From assembly GCA_949840605.1 (NCBI GenBank), contig CATKXN010000061.1, forward strand, positions 1 to 14,575: 14,575 nucleotides of DNA, read 5' to 3'. This DNA comes from an uncultured Alistipes sp. (GTDB taxonomy: Bacteria > Bacteroidota > Bacteroidia > Bacteroidales > Rikenellaceae). The notes under the pieces are model-generated. The model was not told the DNA's origin. It saw nothing but the letters and a program-made list of their open reading frames with translations, and did not search any database. The translations under genes were made by a program, and so were the position numbers. Within the stretch, counting starts at the first letter, position 1, and every line of letters starts with the position of its first letter. Shown here in pieces: positions 6,651 to 12,329 of this stretch.

Positions 6651-7975
6651 CCGGACGCATCCGCCATACCCTCGCCGCAGCCGCATTGCTGCTGCTGGCC
6701 CTGACGGCCGGACCCTGTCCGTCCGCCGCACAGCCCTGGGCACCCCGCGACGAAGACAACGCCTACGGCGGAATCCCCGGAATGCACCTCTTCCTGCCCA
6801 GCCGGTTCATCGAATCGATCCGCCGCGACCGGCTGACCATGGCCCGCATCCGCACCTACCGGGAAGCCTACCGCAAAGCCGCCGACAACGGCGCATACAA
6901 ACGGGCGTTCGCCTATACCGACTCGCTGATCTCACTGGTCGAACGGCACCGTATCCTGGGCGTGACTTTCACGGAGTGTTATTACAAACGCGCCCGCATG
7001 CTCCACAGCCTGCACCGCGAGGCCGAAGCCTGCGCGGCTTTCGACCGTGCCGTGAAGGTGCAGGATTCGGTCATGCACCTCGAGCAGAGCCAGACGCTGC
7101 GCGAAATGCAGGCATCCTACGAACTGGACCGACTGGAACTCGACAAAGCGCTGCTTACCGCCCACCATCACAAGACGGCTCTCATCTCGCTGGCCCTGCT
7201 GTTAGCGGCGATCGGAGCCGGAACCGCGTTCATCTACGCCGGGAACCGACGCACCCAACGACTTCAGCGCGAACTGCTGCAGCAGATGCAGCACGTACAC
7301 GAAAGCGAGAAAAAGAAGACGGATTTCATCAACTCGATCTGCCACGAGGTGCGCACGCCGCTCAACAGCATCGCCGGATTTTCGGAACTGCTCTCCACCG
7401 AGGAGGTGCCTCCCGAAGCCCGCGCGCAGTACTGCGAGATCATTCAGGAGAGCCGCCGTCAGCTGCGCTACCTGTTCGACGACCTGCTCGAGGTCTCCTA
7501 CCTCGAGAACCTCACCGAACCGCTGAAGCGGGACTATCTGGATATCTGCGCCCTGTGCCGCACACAGCTGCGGGTGATGAAGGTGAGGTTCCCCAAGACG
7601 GGCGTAACCTACGTCGACGCGATTCCCGCAGAGTCCGTCGCAGCGGTCTCGAGCGGGAAATACCTCACCATCCTCACCGCGGCACTGCTGGGGAACGCGC
7701 ATAAATTCACCCGCCAGGGAGAAATCCGCCTCGAATGCGTCCGGCAGGACGAAGAGCATTTCCAGATCATCGTCACGGACACCGGATGCGGCATCCCGCC
7801 CGAGCAGTACGACCGGGTCTTCGAACGTTTCACCAAACTCGACACCTTCAGCCAGGGCAACGGATTGGGGCTCTATCTCTGCCGCCTGATCGTCCGCCAC
7901 CTGGGCGGCGAGATCCGTATCGACCCCGGCTACACCGGCGGCACGCGCGTCGTGGCGACCCTGCCGCGCAAATGA
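6647..7975 (+). CDS. Membrane sensor histidine kinase with shortened TPR sensor and intact catalytic core
   Basis: The 442-residue product starts at the ATGA overlap with the preceding gene. It has a signal peptide (about 1-28), a short periplasmic helical region with a TPR-like motif (about 65-140), a membrane helix at about 178-197, a linker coil, then HisKA with a normal H-box (SICHEVRTPLNSI, His233). In HATPase_c, the N-box is ALLGNAHKFT (Asn350), G1 is DTGCGIP (378-384), the F-box is VFERFTKLD, and the lid is GNGLGL (404-409). It is a clear paralogue of the upstream protein: DNAYGG... near residue 37 aligns with DNSYVN... near residue 269 there, and similarity continues to the end (for example AFDRAVKVQDS versus AYDRTWEVQDS). 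About 240 sensor residues are therefore missing. No receiver or DNA-binding domain is attached. The likely phosphate acceptor is the receiver protein at 4087. Confidence 0.93.
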   Translation: MTGRIRHTLAAAALLLLALTAGPCPSAAQPWAPRDEDNAYGGIPGMHLFLPSRFIESIRRDRLTMARIRTYREAYRKAADNGAYKRAFAYTDSLISLVERHRILGVTFTECYYKRARMLHSLHREAEACAAFDRAVKVQDSVMHLEQSQTLREMQASYELDRLELDKALLTAHHHKTALISLALLLAAIGAGTAFIYAGNRRTQRLQRELLQQMQHVHESEKKKTDFINSICHEVRTPLNSIAGFSELLSTEEVPPEARAQYCEIIQESRRQLRYLFDDLLEVSYLENLTEPLKRDYLDICALCRTQLRVMKVRFPKTGVTYVDAIPAESVAAVSSGKYLTILTAALLGNAHKFTRQGEIRLECVRQDEEHFQIIVTDTGCGIPPEQYDRVFERFTKLDTFSQGNGLGLYLCRLIVRHLGGEIRIDPGYTGGTRVVATLPRK

Positions 7976-7984
7976 CCGGCAACG

Positions 7985-8022
7985 AAAAAGAGTCCGGCCG
8001 CGGGGTTCGCCCGCGGCCGGAC
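7985..8022 (-). terminator. Intrinsic terminator of the - strand operon, in the convergent gap
   Basis: GTCCGGCCGCGGG (7992-8004) and CCCGCGGCCGGAC (8010-8022) form a perfect 13-bp stem with a five-base loop. Read on the - strand it is followed by TCTTTTT (7991-7985), a usable uridine tract. On the + strand no T run follows, so termination of the kinase operon would rest on the hairpin alone. Confidence 0.8.
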
Positions 8023-8070
8023 CGCTTCATGCCGAACGGATCGGCCGTCATCGCAGAGGCATGCGACGGA

Positions 8071-9741
8071 TCAGTCTACGACTTTCGTATCGATGACGAA
8101 GAGCCGGTTGCCGAACTCGTCGGTCGCGGTGAGCTGAATAGCTGCCGACGGCGTCACGGGCGTATATTCGAGCATATGGTCCGTGCTGTACTTGTTCAGG
8201 AAATCGAACGAGGAAATGCCGTTGCCGCAGGCATCATGAACGGCGACATACCGATCGTCGTAGACATTCACGGCCTTGAGCTGCGACGCAGGCACCGCCA
8301 CCCCGTTCTCGCGGCACGCTATCGTCCACGTCGAATGCCAGTCCCAGACGTTGATGCGTATCACCGATTTCCCGTCGACGTTCTTCTGTCCCGCATTGTA
8401 TACCCGGTAATACTGTTCGTTTTCGTCGCTGAAATTCACGCTCCGCCGTTTCGTGATCGCCCCGCCGCTGAAATCGTAACGGGTGAAGGTCGCAGGCGCT
8501 CCGTCGTGGCAAAGCGGGAAGTACCACCACGCGCCGCAAACGGCCGGATGGGTATATTCGGTCACCGTCATGTCGCTGCGCGGCACCGTCACCGTTTCGG
8601 CGATATGGTTGTGTCCCGACCAGATGGTTACGGGCAGGTTTTTATCCTTGTATATGTCGAGCAGCGCATCGGCATTGTCCATCGGCGTCGGTGTCGAGGC
8701 CTTGGGATTGCGGCGGAACGCCGGGCAGTGCCAGGCGATGACGATCCGTTCGATGCCGGCGGGCATATAGTCGGCGTCCTTTTTCGCCCAGTCGAGCTGT
8801 CGCCGGCTGAGATGGACGGTATAGGACCGGTCACCGCCGTTGTTGATGTACTGCGTATTATCGAACACGACGTAGTGCACCTTACCGATATTGACGGCAT
8901 AATACGTCGGGCCGAACACCGTGTTATAGGCGAGTTCGGCCTTCGAATCGTCCTCACCGACAATGTTCTGCACCGCCATGTCGTGGTCGTGGTTGCCGAT
9001 CAGGTGGAAGGTCTGGATCGGCATGCCCCCGCGTTCGCACACGTCGACGAAATTGGCCAGCGTCGCCTTGTTGGCATTCGTCCAGTGCGACTCCTGCGTC
9101 ATGTCGCCCAGATTCATCCCGTATACCGGCACACCCGAAGGCAAACCGCTCACATACTTGCGCAGGGTTTCGAGGTATGTCCGCCGGAACGTCGTCGAAT
9201 CGAGTTCGCCCTTCGGCGGACATACCGCCGGCGTCGTCGCCGACGTCGACTTGATCATCGCCCGGTTGCGGATGTGCATATCGGCCGACACGATCATGAT
9301 ATGTCGGTCGTTATCCACCTTTTTAAGCGTGAAATCGTGCTGCTGGACCGCCTCGACACTCACGGGTGAAGTCAGCCGGCGATAAAAACGGGGAATGAAG
9401 CCCCGCACGGACTCGACCTCGTAGCCCGAAGGCACGGTCAGATAAACCAGATTCGATTTCCCGGCCGACGTCCGCAGGCCGTATGCACCCTGTTTGTTGG
9501 TGCGCGTCATATTCACGCCGTCGGTTACGACGACGCCCTGCACCCCTGCGCCGCCGCACGTCACGACGCCGCGCACGGTAGCCGCCGGATCGACTTTCGA
9601 CCAGTCGATTTCGTCGCCCGGAACAGGCGTCGTCGGCCCGGAAGGCTCCTCCTGACCGTTATCCGTCTCCGATTTTCCGCAACCCGCATCGAACAGCGCC
9701 AAGGCGAACGACACGGCAAACAAGATCAACAGTTTTTTCAT
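8071..9741 (-). CDS. Calcineurin-like metallophosphoesterase lipoprotein (MetallophosN / phosphoesterase / MetallophosC layout)
   Basis: The 556-residue product has a lipoprotein-type leader with Cys21 (LFDAGC; Asp at -3 is unusual) and an acidic stretch after the cysteine, suggesting export to the outer-membrane surface. A beta-sandwich N-terminal domain (about 55-140, with GVQGVVVTDG and TNKQGAYGL) resembles the MetallophosN/carboxypeptidase-regulatory fold. The binuclear-metal phosphoesterase domain (about 145-385) carries all motifs: ADMH (Asp154, His156), GDMTQ (Asp213), GNHDHD (Asn250, His251), WHCP (His338) and SGHNH (His377, His379). The C-terminal region (about 410-556) fits the MetallophosC beta domain. 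Substrate is unknown: phosphomonoester or phosphodiester. It starts 11 bases after the preceding gene, so it is co-transcribed with the EEP-fold and GH20 genes, and it is the last gene before the terminator. Confidence 0.92.
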   Translation of the reverse strand: MKKLLILFAVSFALALFDAGCGKSETDNGQEEPSGPTTPVPGDEIDWSKVDPAATVRGVVTCGGAGVQGVVVTDGVNMTRTNKQGAYGLRTSAGKSNLVYLTVPSGYEVESVRGFIPRFYRRLTSPVSVEAVQQHDFTLKKVDNDRHIMIVSADMHIRNRAMIKSTSATTPAVCPPKGELDSTTFRRTYLETLRKYVSGLPSGVPVYGMNLGDMTQESHWTNANKATLANFVDVCERGGMPIQTFHLIGNHDHDMAVQNIVGEDDSKAELAYNTVFGPTYYAVNIGKVHYVVFDNTQYINNGGDRSYTVHLSRRQLDWAKKDADYMPAGIERIVIAWHCPAFRRNPKASTPTPMDNADALLDIYKDKNLPVTIWSGHNHIAETVTVPRSDMTVTEYTHPAVCGAWWYFPLCHDGAPATFTRYDFSGGAITKRRSVNFSDENEQYYRVYNAGQKNVDGKSVIRINVWDWHSTWTIACRENGVAVPASQLKAVNVYDDRYVAVHDACGNGISSFDFLNKYSTDHMLEYTPVTPSAAIQLTATDEFGNRLFVIDTKVVD

Positions 9742-9752
9742 CTTTGCAATTT

Positions 9753-10634
9753 TTAGAGTTTGAACCGGGCGACAATCGGATTGTGGTCCGACAGATAGGG
9801 AACGCCGTAACGCCCGGCATCGTTCATCAGGCTTTCATAACCCACGATCTGCAACCGGCGATAAAAGATATGGTCGATCCAGAGGTCGCGCGCGCCCCAG
9901 TCGTTGAAAGTGGGCAGCGAGTCGGTCACGGGAGCCGTCTCGCGCGCTCCCGACATCCATTCGCGCAGCGGAGCGAGGGCCTCGCTGCCGTAATCGGTAT
10001 TCAGGTCGCCGGACACGATGACGGCGGCTTTCTCTCCGGCGATCTCCTTCATTTTCGCAGCCATCATCCGGGCCTCCTGCATGCGGGCATGCGTTCCCTT
10101 GTGGTCGAAGTGGGTGTCGAAGTAGTAAAACTCCCTCCCCGACCTGCGGTCGCGGAATTTCCCCCACACCGTGACGCGGCGGCACACGGCGTCCCAGCCG
10201 CGCGAGGCCCGCTGAGGCGTGTCGCTCAGCCAGAAGAATCCGCTGTCGAGCAGGATGAAACGCGACTTGCGGTAGAGGATCATCAGGTGTTCGCCGCCGT
10301 CGGGCCGTTTTTCGATGTCGGTGTCTGCGTCGCGGCCCATATCGAGCGACGCGTAGTCGTTCATGTTGACCCGGAGAAAATCGACCTGCGGGCGGTGCGG
10401 CTCCTGAAACCCGATGATGTCGGGGTCCTCGGCCCGAAGCATTTTCAGCACCCCCTCACGCCGGTTTTCCCAGCAGTTGTCCCCGTCGGCCCCGGGCTTG
10501 TAGTAACGGATATTGAACGACATCAGCTTCAGGTCGCCCCGGGCGGCTTTCTCCGAAGCCGCACCGCCGCGCCCTGCCGCCGTACCGCCGCACAGCATGG
10601 CAAACAAAGCCACAAATACTGCCAATTTATTCAT
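9753..10634 (-). CDS. Secreted endonuclease/exonuclease/phosphatase-family (EEP) protein
   Basis: The protein has 293 residues from the ATG at 10634; an in-frame TTG two codons upstream is less likely. The signal peptide is about 1-21. The EEP fold (DNase I, exonuclease III and sphingomyelinase superfamily) is clear: SFNIRY (Asn41), FQEP (metal-binding Glu78), THFDHKG (His175), GDLNTD (Asp210, Asn212), WIDHIF (Asp254) and the terminal SDHNPI (Asp283, His284). The catalytic set is complete and a divalent metal is expected. The length and the YYKPGADGDNCWENR start are typical of Bacteroidetes periplasmic EEP proteins, often annotated as phosphatases without known substrate. It lies 24 bases after the hexosaminidase gene, in an AT-rich spacer, and 11 bases before the calcineurin-like gene. 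Nuclease, phospholipase C-like or sugar phosphodiesterase activity cannot be separated by sequence. Confidence 0.9.
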   Translation of the reverse strand: MNKLAVFVALFAMLCGGTAAGRGGAASEKAARGDLKLMSFNIRYYKPGADGDNCWENRREGVLKMLRAEDPDIIGFQEPHRPQVDFLRVNMNDYASLDMGRDADTDIEKRPDGGEHLMILYRKSRFILLDSGFFWLSDTPQRASRGWDAVCRRVTVWGKFRDRRSGREFYYFDTHFDHKGTHARMQEARMMAAKMKEIAGEKAAVIVSGDLNTDYGSEALAPLREWMSGARETAPVTDSLPTFNDWGARDLWIDHIFYRRLQIVGYESLMNDAGRYGVPYLSDHNPIVARFKL

Positions 10635-10658
10635 AATCAATTATTTTATAAAAACCCG

Positions 10659-12245
10659 CTACTCTATTCCCCGAAATACGAAATCGGAATACCGGTAGGA
10701 TCGCAAATCGTATATACGGACAAAATCCCGCAACCGCGTTACGAAGTCACGGTAATCCTTGCGGTCATAGGCCCAGGCCGTTTCGGCCAGTGCGGCCAGC
10801 CGGGGCAGAACCATCCGTTCCACGCACTGCATGTCCGGCATGTATTCGGTCCAGACATTGGCCTGCACGCCGAGCACGTTCGCCCGCTCCTCCGGGAGCA
10901 GCCTGTCATAGGGATCGAGGCGGTAAACCTGCTGCAAAGGCAGATACCGGAGATTGCAGAGAGGCTCCCATCGCTTCGGATCGGACGTCTGGCTGTAATC
11001 CAAATAACAGTACCATTTCGGGGTCATGATGACCTTGTTGCCCCTCCGCACGGCGTCGATGCCATGCTGCTGGTCGCGCCAAACCATGATCGTCGCAGTC
11101 GGGGAGACCCCGCCTTCGAGGATTTCGTCCCAACCGATCATCTCGCGGCCGTGCGCCTGCAGCCACTTTTCAATCCGGCGGACGAAATAACTCTGGAGGG
11201 CTTTTTCGTCCTTGATATTCTCTTCGGCCATGCGTTTCCGGCAGGCCGGGCACTCCTTCCAGCGCTGTTTCGGGCATTCATCGCCCCCGATGTGGATCAG
11301 GCGCGAAGGGAACAGCCCGATCACCTCTTCGAGTACATGCCCGATGAATTCGTAGGTCGTATCCTTTCCCGCGCAGTAGACATCCTCGCTGATCCCCCAT
11401 CGGGTCCACACATCGTAGGGACCGCCCGTGCATCCCAGCCAGGGATAAGCCGTCAGTGCGCCCAATCCGTGTCCGGGCATCTCGATCTCGGGGATCACCT
11501 CGATATGGCGGGCCGCAGCATACGCCACGACCTCCCGAATCTGTTCCTGCGTGTAGCACCCCCCGTAGGGCTGGCCGTCGAACCGCATCTCCCCGCCCTT
11601 TTTAGACATGAGCCCGACAAGGGTTTCCTTTCGCTTGGAACCGATCTCCGTCAGCCGGGGATACCGTTTGATCTCGATGCGCCAGCCCTGGTCGTCGGTC
11701 AGGTGCCAGTGAAAACGGTTGAGTTTGTGCAGCGCCAGCAGGTCGATGTAGCGTTTGACGTCTTCGACCGGGAAGAAATGACGGCAGACATCGAGCATGG
11801 CTCCGCGATAAGCCATGCAGGGTTTGTCCCGCACGACCACGGCAGGAACGTCGCCCGCATGCGCCACCGCCAGCTGCAGCAGGCTCTGCAGCCCGTAAAA
11901 CACGCCTTGCGGCGCACCGCCGCGAATCGTTATGCCTTTGCGCGTCACGTCGAGCAGATACTCCTCCGTCCCGAGCGACGGGTCTACGGCCAGCCGGATC
12001 GCCCGGCCCGCATTTCCGTCCGTCACGACGGCCGTCCTTACGCCGAGCGCCCGGGCGAGGTCTTCGGCGAACAGCTCCGCGGAAGCCCGCAGCGGTTCGG
12101 GAGCTGCGACAACCGTGCGCGACGTGATCGGAAACGACCCTTTCCCTTCGGCGACGGAGAGCGGACGGGGAATGATGCCGATGCCGGCATATCCGGTCGC
12201 AAAGCTCAACAGCGCCGCCAGAAGCATCGTAATATTCAGTTTCAT
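10659..12245 (-). CDS. Glycoside hydrolase family 20 beta-N-acetylhexosaminidase
   Basis: The 528-residue product starts at the ATG at 12245, where a signal peptide begins (MKLNITMLLAALLSFATGYA); an upstream in-frame ATG at 12299 lies in an intercistronic hairpin. The GH20b N-terminal domain (about 22-140) includes IIPRP and GVFYGLQSL. The catalytic TIM barrel (about 143-500) has YRGAMLDVCRHFF, HWHLTDDQGWR (179-189), PEIEMPGHG (252-260), the catalytic pair Asp322-Glu323 in HIGGDE, and the substrate tryptophans of GWDEIL and VWTEY. GH20 enzymes remove terminal beta-linked GlcNAc/GalNAc by substrate-assisted catalysis. The location is probably periplasmic, as no lipobox is seen. It follows the BACON/DUF5689-like gene by 84 bases and is co-directional with two phosphoesterase-fold genes. 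Confidence 0.95.
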   Translation of the reverse strand: MKLNITMLLAALLSFATGYAGIGIIPRPLSVAEGKGSFPITSRTVVAAPEPLRASAELFAEDLARALGVRTAVVTDGNAGRAIRLAVDPSLGTEEYLLDVTRKGITIRGGAPQGVFYGLQSLLQLAVAHAGDVPAVVVRDKPCMAYRGAMLDVCRHFFPVEDVKRYIDLLALHKLNRFHWHLTDDQGWRIEIKRYPRLTEIGSKRKETLVGLMSKKGGEMRFDGQPYGGCYTQEQIREVVAYAAARHIEVIPEIEMPGHGLGALTAYPWLGCTGGPYDVWTRWGISEDVYCAGKDTTYEFIGHVLEEVIGLFPSRLIHIGGDECPKQRWKECPACRKRMAEENIKDEKALQSYFVRRIEKWLQAHGREMIGWDEILEGGVSPTATIMVWRDQQHGIDAVRRGNKVIMTPKWYCYLDYSQTSDPKRWEPLCNLRYLPLQQVYRLDPYDRLLPEERANVLGVQANVWTEYMPDMQCVERMVLPRLAALAETAWAYDRKDYRDFVTRLRDFVRIYDLRSYRYSDFVFRGIE

Positions 12246-12264
12246 GGATTCAAAGGGCATTTGT

Positions 12265-12310
12265 GAAAGGGGCCGGCAGGCTCCGGAATTTCTCTTCACC
12301 TGCCAGCCCC
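12265..12310 (-). terminator. Intercistronic hairpin, possible partial terminator or attenuator before the GH20 gene
   Basis: Read on the - strand, GGGGCTGGCAGG (12310-12299) pairs with CCTGCCGGCCCC (12280-12269), a 12-bp stem with one G-U pair and an 18-base loop, followed by only TTTC. The uridine tract is too short for an efficient intrinsic terminator. It may reduce expression of downstream genes or protect the upstream mRNA. Confidence 0.5.
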
Positions 12311-12329
12311 GGATTATTCGATGGATTTG

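Noticed and set aside
4584..6743. Long - strand frame (719 aa) opposite the first sensor kinase
   Set aside because: No recognisable domain or signal; the + strand frame carries the signal peptide, membrane helix and HATPase motifs.
7735..9369. + strand frame (544 aa) running from the second kinase into the phosphoesterase gene
   Set aside because: Crosses the terminator and two convergent real genes, with no domain content.
9744..12266. Long + strand frame (840 aa) opposite the GH20 and EEP genes
   Set aside because: Spans two well-supported - strand genes and shows no conserved motif; length reflects scarcity of stops in GC-rich antisense.
12246..12299. Longer N-terminus for the GH20 gene
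   Set aside because: It would place 18 polar residues before a clear signal peptide, inside the intercistronic hairpin.
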